Below are positions 1 to 6,965 of a stretch of 6,965 nucleotides of DNA, piece by piece. This DNA comes from Oscillospiraceae bacterium (GTDB lineage: Bacteria > Bacillota_A > Clostridia > Oscillospirales > Oscillospiraceae), in contig SVLA01000108.1 in NCBI GenBank assembly GCA_015068175.1, positions 1 through 6,965 on the forward strand, written 5' to 3'. Below the pieces are notes generated by a model. That model was not told the DNA's origin. It saw only the letters and a program-made list of their open reading frames with translations, and did not search any database. How positions within the stretch are numbered: the stretch's first letter is position 1; each line of letters begins with the position of its first letter. The position numbers and the translations under genes were made by a program.

Positions 1-1478
1 TTGCCGCCGTCGGCATTGGTGGCCATGTAAGCACCGGCGCCCATGGGCACCTGGATGTTCCGTGTGGACTGGATCTTATCGGTCATGAAGGAATAGCTGG
101 CGAATTCCACGCCGAATTTGCTGTTGACGACGTCTACGCCAACGGTGCTGCCTTCGCCGTAATAATGCTGGGGCGCAACGGAGAAAGCGAAATTCCAGAT
201 GGCCTTGGGGTCCACGCCGTTGATGGTGATCTGCAGAACAGCGTACTCATCGGCGTTGGCCACGGTGCCGTCGGCATTATAGTTATGGGCAACGGCGTAG
301 GTGCCGTTTTTGCAGGTGACGGACTGGACATCGGTGGTATGACCCAGGGAAACGATGCCGGCAATGTTGGGCACAGCCAGGGTGCCGTCGTTGGTCATGC
401 GCTCGTAGAGGATGACCTCCTTGGCCTTGGCGGTGAATTCGGTCTTCAGGGTCTGGGCGGTGGCCCAGTAGCGCAGGATCTGATCCAGATTCTGCTCGAC
501 CTTGGCATTGTAGACATACTCCACGGCGGAGTTCATGTCCTTGGCAACGGACTCGTTGTAATTCTTGGTGATCTTCACGATCTCGGATTTGATATCCTTG
601 TTATTTTCATCCTTGGCATATTCCAGGACCACATATCCTTCGGCGTACATAAAGCAGGTGACGGGATCCTTGAATTCCTCATGCTTGTTGTAAGGCGCCT
701 CGGTGTATGCCTCCTGGGCGGACTCATAGTCAGACAGCAGCTCTTCCTTAAAGAGCTTCAGCGTCCGCTCATAGTCGGCCAGCAGGTCATTGTTGGTGAC
801 GGCGGTGGGATCGTTGGAAAGGGCAGCCTTGTAACCGTTGGACAGGGAATGGGTGGCAATGGCGGCGATCATCTGATCATAGGTAGCGGAATAGGAGCCG
901 GCAGTAGCCGTAGCGCCCACCTGCTTGTACAGATTGATCAGTTCATTGATCCGGTCCTGGGCCCGGTTGGAAGCGGCCTCAGAGATGGTCTCATCGGCAT
1001 CGCCGGAATCGGCGCCCAAAGTCTGGGTGCGGTAGTCCTTCAGACCCACGATGTCGGTGGAATACATGGTGGAGGAGCCGGTATACACGGGATCCAGATA
1101 GACGTACAGATTAAACAGCACGTCCTCCATGGTCAGGGGATGACCGTCGGAGAAGAGGATGCCGTTCTTCAGAACGAAGGTATAGGTGGTCTTGTCGGTG
1201 TCGGCGTCGTAAGTTTCGCTGTAGTCCTTCACCACCACGGCCTCGTTATCGCCGTAGGCAACGACGACATTGCCGTTCTCATAGCCGTAAGTCAGCATGC
1301 CCATCTGGGTCATGCCGACAATGGTGGCATCGGCGCCGGTGGTGGAGAAGAAGGGGTTGAACACGCCGTCCAGAGCTTCGCTCATAATGACCAGAGCGTC
1401 GGGCGCCGCATTACTGCTGCAGGCAGCCATGCCCAGTACCATGGCCAGGCACAGCAGCAGACAAAGGATCTTTTTCAT
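1..1478 (-). CDS. Family 5 (peptide/oligopeptide-type) ABC transporter substrate-binding lipoprotein, C-terminus cut by window edge
   Basis: This gene reads from ATG at 1478 with no stop down to base 1, giving 492 residues. The product begins with a lipoprotein signal peptide: MKK, a Leu-rich core, then G-M-A-A-C with Cys20 as the probable lipidated residue. It should therefore sit on the outer face of the membrane. Residues 101-124 (FVLKNGILFSDGHPLTMEDV...) match the hallmark of SBP_bac_5 proteins such as OppA and DppA. Residues 425-440 (PKAIWNFAFSVAPQHYY) and 477-484 (VPMGAGAY) match the later 'P-x-HYY' and 'GTGPY' positions of that family. Between them the protein is far longer than the usual roughly 100 residues: about 152-365 is a charged, apparently helical insertion. 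The start is supported by AGGAGG ten bases upstream. It is the last gene of the visible operon, and permease and ATPase genes are expected beyond the left edge. Family assignment is firm; the ligand (peptides by analogy) is inference. Confidence 0.9.
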   Translation of the reverse strand, partial: MKKILCLLLCLAMVLGMAACSSNAAPDALVIMSEALDGVFNPFFSTTGADATIVGMTQMGMLTYGYENGNVVVAYGDNEAVVVKDYSETYDADTDKTTYTFVLKNGILFSDGHPLTMEDVLFNLYVYLDPVYTGSSTMYSTDIVGLKDYRTQTLGADSGDADETISEAASNRAQDRINELINLYKQVGATATAGSYSATYDQMIAAIATHSLSNGYKAALSNDPTAVTNNDLLADYERTLKLFKEELLSDYESAQEAYTEAPYNKHEEFKDPVTCFMYAEGYVVLEYAKDENNKDIKSEIVKITKNYNESVAKDMNSAVEYVYNAKVEQNLDQILRYWATAQTLKTEFTAKAKEVILYERMTNDGTLAVPNIAGIVSLGHTTDVQSVTCKNGTYAVAHNYNADGTVANADEYAVLQITINGVDPKAIWNFAFSVAPQHYYGEGSTVGVDVVNSKFGVEFASYSFMTDKIQSTRNIQVPMGAGAYMATNADGG

Positions 1479-1488
1479 GGTTTCATTA

Positions 1489-1494
1489 CCTCCT
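1489..1494 (-). promoter_or_regulatory. Shine-Dalgarno site of the solute-binding protein gene
   Basis: The minus strand reads AGGAGG here, followed by a ten-base spacer (TAATGAAACC) and the ATG at 1478. An ATG inside the spacer runs into TGA after two codons, so it cannot compete as a start. The site lies in the 35-base gap after the upstream lipoprotein stop, where no terminator is seen. Confidence 0.85.
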
Positions 1495-1513
1495 GTAGAC
1501 GATGCGTCGGTCA

Positions 1514-2869
1514 TTAACCGACAAAGGTGACGGTGACAGATCCATCGTCATGGATTTCGACGGTGATCTTGTCGCTGTTTTCTTCTGCCGGACGGCAGTC
1601 GATCGTGTATTGCACGCCTTCGGCCGTGCCTGCGCCGCAGAGCAGGCCGATGGTGTAATCACTTTGGGGATAGCAGTCTTCACTGATCAGCAGGGTTCCG
1701 GTGATGCTGACATTTTGGAACGCAGCGCCTTCGGAAACGGATCCGGCCAGGAGACCGTAGGTGCCGCCCTGGAGCCGGGAACCGGCTGCGATGGTCACCG
1801 TGACGTTCTCAAGATTCAGGTCCGTGATCCGGGCTGTGGCTTCCAGAGAGCCGAACAGACCGCCCAGAACCTGGGAGTTGTCGCCCTGGATGGCGCTGAT
1901 GTTGCTGAAGGTGTGGCTGTTGCCCTGGATAGTGCCGGTGAACTTACCCTTCACCAGCAGCGGGGGCCAAACCTGGCCTTCAAAATCCAGATCTGCGCAG
2001 ATCATGTAATTACCGTCCAGCCGGGCGTTGCTGCAGAACTGTTGCGCCGTATAGATCCTGAACCAGGTGCCATCCAGCCACGTGGTATAGATCTGCACGG
2101 ATTCCACGGACAAGGTACCGGTGGCATAGTCAACGTAGATGTCGCCGTCCATATTTTCCGTGATGGCCTCGGTCAGATCCGGGGAGGTGTAAGCGCCGTC
2201 AAAGGTGAATCCTTCCCGGTCCGGGAAGTCCTTCCGGTCCAGTTTGCCGGTCTTTTCGCTCCATTGGGGGATCTGAAGGTCCACGGACATGACGCTGGCG
2301 ATGGACTCAGACGTGCCCGTTGCCGGATCTACGGCCAGGATCTCATACTTGATGTACGGGACCCAGCCTGCATACAATGTCAGATCCGCCTGGGCTGAGG
2401 ATCCGCTGTGGATATCCGCCAGCAGCAAAGCGTCGCCGCCAAAGTCCCACAGACCGGAATAAGTGTATCCCTGAGGGCGGCCGGAGGTGGCGCAGGGGAC
2501 GCCGTAATCATCCAGGGGATTGCCTCGGTCGTCCACCCGAAGGGTCCGCTCCGTGTACCATCCGGCCAGGAAATAGCCGATCTTTGAAACGGAGAAGCTG
2601 CCTTCCCGGCGCTGGGGATCATCGGGACTCAGCAGGTAGAACCCCTTGCCTTCCGGGGTGTTCATGGCTGACTGAGGATCGTAGACATCGGTGATGGTCA
2701 CGTCCGACGTGCCCGCGAAGAGACCGCCGTTGGCATCGAACCGGACGCTGACCGTGGCACCGAGCTGATCCAGGGAGGCGTAGGGCGCCTCCCATTGATC
2801 GGAACAGCCGGTAACGCACACCAGGGCCGTCAGGAGCAGCAAAGATATGAGGATCATTTTCTTATTCAT
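1514..2869 (-). CDS. Surface lipoprotein with InlB B-repeat-like and GLUG-like domains
   Basis: This is a complete 451-residue protein, from ATG at 2869 to TAA at 1516-1514. Residues 1-22 form a lipoprotein signal peptide (MNKKMILISL, hydrophobic core, lipobox V-T-G-C) with Cys22 as the lipidation site, so it should be tethered to the outer membrane face. Residues about 39-168 resemble an InlB B-repeat (Listeria-Bacteroides repeat): VSVRFDANGG near 40-49, YFLAGWYTE near 99-107, and LTLYAGW near 163-169. A second, weaker copy spans about 172-264 (GFTFDGAYTSPDLTE, ending IYTTW). Residues about 270-400 look like a GLUG-type beta-solenoid module: IYTAQQF, GNYMICADLDFEG, FTGTIQGNSHTFSNI, GGLFGSL, then repeated L-N-L-E-N-V / Q-N-V-S-I-T strands. 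No catalytic motif is visible, and the likely role is binding or adhesion. An in-frame ATG seven codons upstream (2890) overlaps the previous stop, but 2869 has the better-spaced ribosome site. The specific function is unknown. Confidence 0.88.
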   Translation of the reverse strand: MNKKMILISLLLLTALVCVTGCSDQWEAPYASLDQLGATVSVRFDANGGLFAGTSDVTITDVYDPQSAMNTPEGKGFYLLSPDDPQRREGSFSVSKIGYFLAGWYTERTLRVDDRGNPLDDYGVPCATSGRPQGYTYSGLWDFGGDALLLADIHSGSSAQADLTLYAGWVPYIKYEILAVDPATGTSESIASVMSVDLQIPQWSEKTGKLDRKDFPDREGFTFDGAYTSPDLTEAITENMDGDIYVDYATGTLSVESVQIYTTWLDGTWFRIYTAQQFCSNARLDGNYMICADLDFEGQVWPPLLVKGKFTGTIQGNSHTFSNISAIQGDNSQVLGGLFGSLEATARITDLNLENVTVTIAAGSRLQGGTYGLLAGSVSEGAAFQNVSITGTLLISEDCYPQSDYTIGLLCGAGTAEGVQYTIDCRPAEENSDKITVEIHDDGSVTVTFVG

Positions 2870-2877
2870 CGCATCAT

Positions 2878-2883
2878 CTCCCT
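2878..2883 (-). promoter_or_regulatory. Shine-Dalgarno site that decides the lipoprotein start
   Basis: The minus strand reads AGGGAG eight bases before ATG 2869, which begins a textbook lipoprotein signal (MNKK followed by a hydrophobic core). The alternative ATG at 2890 would add MTKGDDA ahead of that signal and would place this purine run inside the coding region. The 2869 start is therefore preferred. The site also lies immediately after the TGA of the large upstream gene (2889-2887), so translation of the two genes may be coupled. Confidence 0.75.
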
Positions 2884-2886
2884 TGG

Positions 2887-5800
2887 TCATTCTTCGTCTT
2901 TCTTCTTTTTGGGGAAGAGGGAAGCCAGGGCCTTGCCGAAGGAACTCTTCTCAGACTTGGCCTTGAGGGCCGTCGCGGTCAGGATCAGCGCGGCAGGCAG
3001 CACCAGAACACAAAGCAGGACCACCAGCCACACGGGACCGGTCTTTTCCGGTTCCACGGGATCCTCCGCAGGCTCCTGGGTGTCATTTGCCAGGAATTCC
3101 AGATCCTGGATCCGCTTTTCAGCCTGGGTCAGCTTGGAATAATTGGTGACCAGGGCCTGCTGTTCTCTGGTGGAGATCAGATCATAGGCCTTCCGGGCGG
3201 CTGCCACCGCGTCCTTATCTTCCAGCCGGACCGTGTCGGGCAGGGCATTGATGGCATCGATAGCCGCCTGGGTCAGATCATCAGCCGCCGCGGCGCCGTC
3301 CATGGCCAGAGCAAAATATTTGCTCATGATGAAAGAGTCGTAATTCTGACCGTTGACAGGCCGCACCATCACCAGATCCGCCTCATAATGGCCGATATAA
3401 TCCACGAAGGTGGCACCGTAGTAGATGCTGGTGGGGTTTTCAGCCGCATTCCAAAGGAAATAGGGGGTGATGCCCAGGCCTTCTTTTTCCACCGGAGTCA
3501 CGCCGTCCGTGTCCACGAAGCTGTATTGGCCGCTGCCGGAAATGTGATCAAAGCTGAGGAAGTACATGTAGTCGTATTCTTCCTCCAGGATCGGGGCGTC
3601 GTAGCTGGTAAAGGCAACGCTTGCCAGCTTGTTACAGCCATAGAAGGCCTTGTGGCCGATGGCGTTAAGGGTGTAGGGGAGGGTCACGGTGCGGACATCG
3701 CTGCCGGCGAAGGCCATGGCGCTGATGCGGACCGTACCCGCGGGCAGCGTCAGACGGTCCTCGGTGCCGGCGTAGGTCACCAGTTCCATTCCGCTGGGCA
3801 CCGCCTGATAGATGCTGCCGTCAATGACCTGCACCGTATCGCTGATGACGTAAGAATAGACCGGTGTGGTGTAGGTCACACCATTGAACTGGGTCTCGGA
3901 CAACTGCAGGAAGGGAGCGACCCGGCACATAGCAAAGGGATTATCTCCCAGGGACCTCAGCGCCGTTCCCAGGGTGACCGTCAGGGGAGCGGCGGTCTCC
4001 TTCATAAAAGCATGGGTGCCGATATGCTCAGCGGCGGTGAGATCCACTTCCAAAAGGGCGGTGTAGGCAAAGGCATAGTCACCGATTCCGGTGGCGTATT
4101 CCTCGCCGGTCAGGTCCGTCAGCAGATGGTTGTAGGCAAACGCGCCCTCGCCCAGGGTCACGCCGTTGGGATCGAGCTTTACGGAGGTCATGGCACCGCA
4201 ATTGTAGAATGCGTAATCACCCACGGTCCCGGCAGAGGACAGATCCGCCGCGGTCAGGGCTGTCTCAGCAAGAGCATAGCTGCCGATCTTCACGATGCAG
4301 GACAGATCGATCTGCGCCAGGGAAGAACACATATTGAATACGGATTCCGGCAGTTCCGTAATAGCGGAACCTAGATTCACGCGGGCCAGTTCCTTGCAGT
4401 AAGCAAAGGACCAGGCGCCGATCTCCGCTGCCGCGGACAAGTCAATTTCCGTCAGCATGGAGGCATGATAGGAATACATATAGTATCCGTTTTCGTCGAT
4501 GGCGTAGTTGGAGAAGCTGCTGTCGGTGCCCATGTAGAGAACATCGCCGCTGAATGCGTATTCTCCGATGGACAGCACCTGGGAAAGATCGATGTCCTTC
4601 AAGGAGCTGTTGTTGTAGAATGCGTACGCGCCGATGGTGGCGCCGCTGCCCAGAGTCACGGTTTCCAGTTCCGCCGCGCCGTAGAAGGCTTTGTCGCCGA
4701 TGGTGACGCCGTTGCCGATGGTCAGGTTGCGGATGGGGGACTTAAAGAGGTAGGCATAGTACCGCTGGCCATCAACGGTGTAATAGGAACTGGTCCAGTT
4801 TTCATTGCTGTTGAGGTAGAAAGCGCCTTCTCTCAGCACCACGCCGTCACCGACCGTGATACTTTCCAGATCCTGGCAATCCGCGAAGGCATAAGCACCG
4901 ACGGTGATCCGGTCGGGCAGAACCACATCAGTCAAGCCGGAGCGGGCAAAGGCATACTCGCCGATGGAGACCACAGCGGATACATCGGGCAGCTTGGTAA
5001 TACCGCACTCGTAGAAGGCGTAAGCGCCGATCTCGGTCAGTTTGCCCAGGGTCACGGAGCGGAGCCGTTCACAGCCGGCGAAAGCATAGCTGCCGACACC
5101 GGTCACATAGTGCATCTCCACAGCGGTGATCTTGCTGCAGCCGGACAGGGCGCCTGCCGCCACATAGGTGATCTTGGGATCGTTCAGCGTGAAGGTGCCG
5201 TTGACGCTGGGCAGGACCAGCATGAGCTGGGTGCCGTCGCTGTTGGTCACATAAGTGCCGTCTGCGCTGACCTTGAAACAAGGATTGGCGCTGTCGATGA
5301 TCAGCTCCTTCAGCCCGGTCTCGCCGAAGGCATACTCAGCAATGACGGAAACATCGTTGCCCAGATGTACTGTCTTGAGTTTGCCGCATCCGAAGAAGGC
5401 CCCGCGGGATACAACAGCGGTGTTCAGGGTAATCTCCGCCAGTGCATCGCAATCCGTAAAGACATAGTTGCCGATCTTGACGTTGGCTGCCTGGATCTCA
5501 ACGGACTTCAGGCTGCTGCAGCCCTGGAAGGCATAGGCGCCGATACTGCGGGTGGCAGGGGAGAGGGTAACGGATTCCAACTTCTTGTTTCCGGCAAATA
5601 CCCGGTCCGCAATGGCCACGCAGCTATCCAGGGAGAGCGCGCCGCTGAGTTTGCAGCCTTCAAAGGCGCTGCGGTTGAGGAATTTCACGTTTTCCAGACC
5701 TTCCACGGTGGTCAGATTGGTACAGCCGTAGAATGCGCCCTGGTCGATGCGCTCAATGGTGGAGGGCAGGACCACCTTGGTCAATCGGGTCAGGTTGGCA

Positions 5801-6965
5801 AAGGCGTACTCACCGATGGAGGTGACGCCTTCCGGGATCACCACGGATGTTATGGTATCATCGCCGATGTAGGTGATCTTGGTGGCAGACTTGTCATCGT
5901 AATCGAAGTCATCCTCGGTCTTATCGACATAATTGAAATTAGCGAAGGCATAATCACCGATGGCGGTGATGTGGAGGGAATCGGGAATGACCACGTTGTC
6001 GCCCAGACCGTAATAATTGGTCAGGGTGGGACCGGAGGTCACATAAGGATCCTTAACATTGACGGAAATGGACTTGGAGTAGTATGTATTCTTTCCGTCC
6101 TGGGTCACCTGCAGGGAGATGGAGGCAAAACCTTCCGCAACAGCGGTGACGGTGCCGTTTTGATCCACGGTCACGATCTTATCGTTGCTGGAACTGAAGA
6201 CCACCTTGGTGTCTTCCTCAAAGTAGGCATACAGCAGGTATTCCAGGGTCACCTTCTCGGAAGGATACATGGAGAGGGTATACTGCCCATTGAGGAATTT
6301 CCGGGTATCGCCGGCCATGCCGATATCCCGATCCTTGGTGTCCATGAAATAGTAGGCCCGGCCGGTGGTGTAGCCGGTCAACTCAAATACATCCAGAACA
6401 GGCTTGTCATACCGCTTGTAGCCTTCGTCGTCCTCATCCAGAACGGTCAGACGCATGGTGGCCTGCTTTTTGGTTTCCGGATCCCGGGCGATGATCACGC
6501 AGGAACCAGGCGCCACGGTGACCAGCTTGTTGTTGACTACCCGGGCAACCTCACCGGAAGCGGGGGAGGTGCAGTAGTATTCCAGCAGCGCGGACCATTC
6601 ACCGGCGGGATAGACCATGGGCGCCAGTTCCACCACCTGATTGGGACTCAGCACGATCTCTTCTTCCGCGAATTCAATGTCGATGAAATCGTGGGGCAGG
6701 CTGATCTCATAGGTAGCAAAGTTCAGGGCGTAGTCATAACAAGCCACCGTAATGGTATTGGGGGTGGAGGAACCGGTGCGGATCTGATCGATGTGATCCG
6801 TCAGCTCATAGACCACTTCCGTGGTGGCATTAAAGGTGGAATAGACCGGGGTCAGATACTGATCAAAGGCGGTGAGCAAATAGCTGCCTTCGGCATCCAG
6901 GCCCACATAGCCGATCTGCAGGCCCATGGCATAGTGGTTGTCATAGACGTGCATTCTGGCAAAAT
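2887..6965 (-). CDS. Giant membrane-anchored surface protein with Ig-like domains and BspA-type leucine-rich repeats, N-terminus beyond window
   Basis: The frame stays open to the right edge (Phe-Ala-Arg precede the first Met at 6954) and that Met has no Shine-Dalgarno site, so this is an internal part of a longer protein. Residues below count from that Met. About 1-88 (MHVYDNHYAMGLQIGYV...) is a beta-rich segment resembling the Fn3-like region downstream of the catalytic domain in cell-envelope S8 subtilases. Two Big_2-type Ig-like domains follow, about 92-172 and 190-301; the second contains VVFSSSNDKIVTVDQNGTV. About 318-1115 is an array of some 28 BspA/LRR_5 repeats with core I-G-x-Y-A-F. 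About 1225-1287 is a helical domain (AINALPD, AARKAYDLI, QQALVTNY). A Glu/Pro stalk, a transmembrane helix at about 1306-1330 and a basic tail ending KKKKDEE finish it. The role is probably protein binding or cell-surface adhesion. A protease head is a hypothesis, since no catalytic residues lie in the window. The stop at 2887 is 17 bases before the next gene. Confidence 0.9.
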   Translation of the reverse strand, partial: FARMHVYDNHYAMGLQIGYVGLDAEGSYLLTAFDQYLTPVYSTFNATTEVVYELTDHIDQIRTGSSTPNTITVACYDYALNFATYEISLPHDFIDIEFAEEEIVLSPNQVVELAPMVYPAGEWSALLEYYCTSPASGEVARVVNNKLVTVAPGSCVIIARDPETKKQATMRLTVLDEDDEGYKRYDKPVLDVFELTGYTTGRAYYFMDTKDRDIGMAGDTRKFLNGQYTLSMYPSEKVTLEYLLYAYFEEDTKVVFSSSNDKIVTVDQNGTVTAVAEGFASISLQVTQDGKNTYYSKSISVNVKDPYVTSGPTLTNYYGLGDNVVIPDSLHITAIGDYAFANFNYVDKTEDDFDYDDKSATKITYIGDDTITSVVIPEGVTSIGEYAFANLTRLTKVVLPSTIERIDQGAFYGCTNLTTVEGLENVKFLNRSAFEGCKLSGALSLDSCVAIADRVFAGNKKLESVTLSPATRSIGAYAFQGCSSLKSVEIQAANVKIGNYVFTDCDALAEITLNTAVVSRGAFFGCGKLKTVHLGNDVSVIAEYAFGETGLKELIIDSANPCFKVSADGTYVTNSDGTQLMLVLPSVNGTFTLNDPKITYVAAGALSGCSKITAVEMHYVTGVGSYAFAGCERLRSVTLGKLTEIGAYAFYECGITKLPDVSAVVSIGEYAFARSGLTDVVLPDRITVGAYAFADCQDLESITVGDGVVLREGAFYLNSNENWTSSYYTVDGQRYYAYLFKSPIRNLTIGNGVTIGDKAFYGAAELETVTLGSGATIGAYAFYNNSSLKDIDLSQVLSIGEYAFSGDVLYMGTDSSFSNYAIDENGYYMYSYHASMLTEIDLSAAAEIGAWSFAYCKELARVNLGSAITELPESVFNMCSSLAQIDLSCIVKIGSYALAETALTAADLSSAGTVGDYAFYNCGAMTSVKLDPNGVTLGEGAFAYNHLLTDLTGEEYATGIGDYAFAYTALLEVDLTAAEHIGTHAFMKETAAPLTVTLGTALRSLGDNPFAMCRVAPFLQLSETQFNGVTYTTPVYSYVISDTVQVIDGSIYQAVPSGMELVTYAGTEDRLTLPAGTVRISAMAFAGSDVRTVTLPYTLNAIGHKAFYGCNKLASVAFTSYDAPILEEEYDYMYFLSFDHISGSGQYSFVDTDGVTPVEKEGLGITPYFLWNAAENPTSIYYGATFVDYIGHYEADLVMVRPVNGQNYDSFIMSKYFALAMDGAAAADDLTQAAIDAINALPDTVRLEDKDAVAAARKAYDLISTREQQALVTNYSKLTQAEKRIQDLEFLANDTQEPAEDPVEPEKTGPVWLVVLLCVLVLPAALILTATALKAKSEKSSFGKALASLFPKKKKDEE
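2965..3039 (-). other. C-terminal transmembrane anchor of the giant surface protein
   Basis: This stretch encodes about 25 uncharged residues (GPVWLVVLLCVLVLPAALIL and onward), preceded by an acidic Glu/Pro-rich stalk and followed by a roughly 25-residue tail rich in Lys and Ser. The charge pattern places the large N-terminal part outside and the tail in the cytoplasm. No intact LPxTG motif precedes the helix (the nearest text is EPEKTG), so direct membrane anchoring rather than sortase linkage is the better reading. Confidence 0.8.
3610..6003 (-). repeat. BspA/LRR_5 leucine-rich repeat array encoded within the giant surface protein
   Basis: About 28 copies of a 21-24 residue unit are recognisable by the core [IVL]-G-x-Y-A-F-x-x-C, followed by L-x-x-[IV]-x-L. 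Examples start at residues 332, 380, 471, 620, 642, 664, 685, 774, 796, 911 and 957. The units diverge at DNA level, although the plus strand shows recurrent strings such as 'aaggcatactcgccgatgg'. Two BspA-style beta-hairpin breaks occur: residues about 557-590 (KVSADGTYVTNSDGTQLMLV) and about 1028-1070 (VIDGSIYQ...GMELVTYAG). Three further inserts lie at about 341-366, 715-738 and 804-833. Such arrays usually form an extended curved binding surface on secreted or surface proteins; the partner cannot be told from sequence. Confidence 0.9.

Noticed and set aside
1498..1508. Small inverted repeat GACG-ATG-CGTC in the gap before the solute-binding protein gene
   Set aside because: The stem is only four base pairs and no U-run follows, so it is not a credible terminator. 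It could be chance.
165..1517. Long plus-strand open frame of 450 codons
   Set aside because: Its product is an implausible Gly/His/Val/Ile-rich string with no domain, and it lies exactly opposite the solute-binding protein gene, which has a signal peptide, a Shine-Dalgarno site and family motifs. It is an antisense shadow of biased codon use.
1502..2398. Plus-strand open frame of 298 codons opposite the lipoprotein gene
   Set aside because: It shows low-complexity antisense composition, no recognisable domain and no ribosome site, and it lies fully within the better-supported lipoprotein gene.
3036..3060. Possible sortase motif (EPEKTG) before the C-terminal helix
   Set aside because: The Leu is absent and an extra residue breaks the LPxTG spacing; the cytoplasmic tail is also much longer than in sorting signals.
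3388..4374. Plus-strand open frame of 328 codons opposite the LRR region
   Set aside because: It is the mirror of the repeated LRR codons, with Gly/His/Gln-rich repeats and no independent support.
6952..6954. ATG at 6954 as the true start of the large gene
   Set aside because: The frame continues upstream to the window edge, there is no Shine-Dalgarno site in the eleven bases before it, and no signal peptide follows. The gene is truncated by the window.

Overview
The window is entirely coding on the minus strand. It holds three consecutive genes that look like one operon, read from high to low coordinates. The style suggests a Gram-positive Clostridia-type gut anaerobe, for instance of the Oscillospiraceae or Lachnospiraceae. 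The evidence for that is strong Shine-Dalgarno sites, two lipoprotein signal peptides, BspA-type leucine-rich repeats, Big_2-like and InlB B-repeat-like modules, and moderately high-GC codon use rich in GCC, CTG, ACC and AAC. The taxonomic placement is inference.

Layout in transcription order: (1) 6965-2887 is the C-terminal 1358 residues of a giant surface protein whose N-terminus lies beyond the right edge. It has a beta-rich segment resembling the region after the catalytic domain of cell-envelope subtilases, two Ig-like (Big_2-type) domains, about 28 BspA/LRR_5 repeats, a small helical domain, a Glu/Pro stalk, one transmembrane helix and a basic cytoplasmic tail. (2) 2869-1514 is a complete 451-residue lipoprotein with InlB B-repeat (Listeria-Bacteroides repeat)-like modules and a GLUG-like beta-rich domain. 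(3) 1478-1 is the first 492 residues of a family 5 (Opp/Dpp type) extracellular solute-binding lipoprotein, which runs off the left edge. Its N-lobe carries an extra, mostly helical segment of roughly 200 residues.

The intergenic gaps are 17 and 35 bases. Each contains the ribosome binding site of the next gene, and neither holds a convincing terminator or promoter. The simplest reading is a surface module in which a membrane-anchored multi-domain protein (possibly a protease, which the window cannot show) and a beta-rich lipoprotein bind or process protein substrates, and a peptide-type ABC transporter binding protein captures the products. Permease and ATPase genes would be expected beyond the left edge.

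No RNA gene, mobile element, CRISPR array, origin or attachment site was seen. The long plus-strand open frames are antisense shadows of these three genes.
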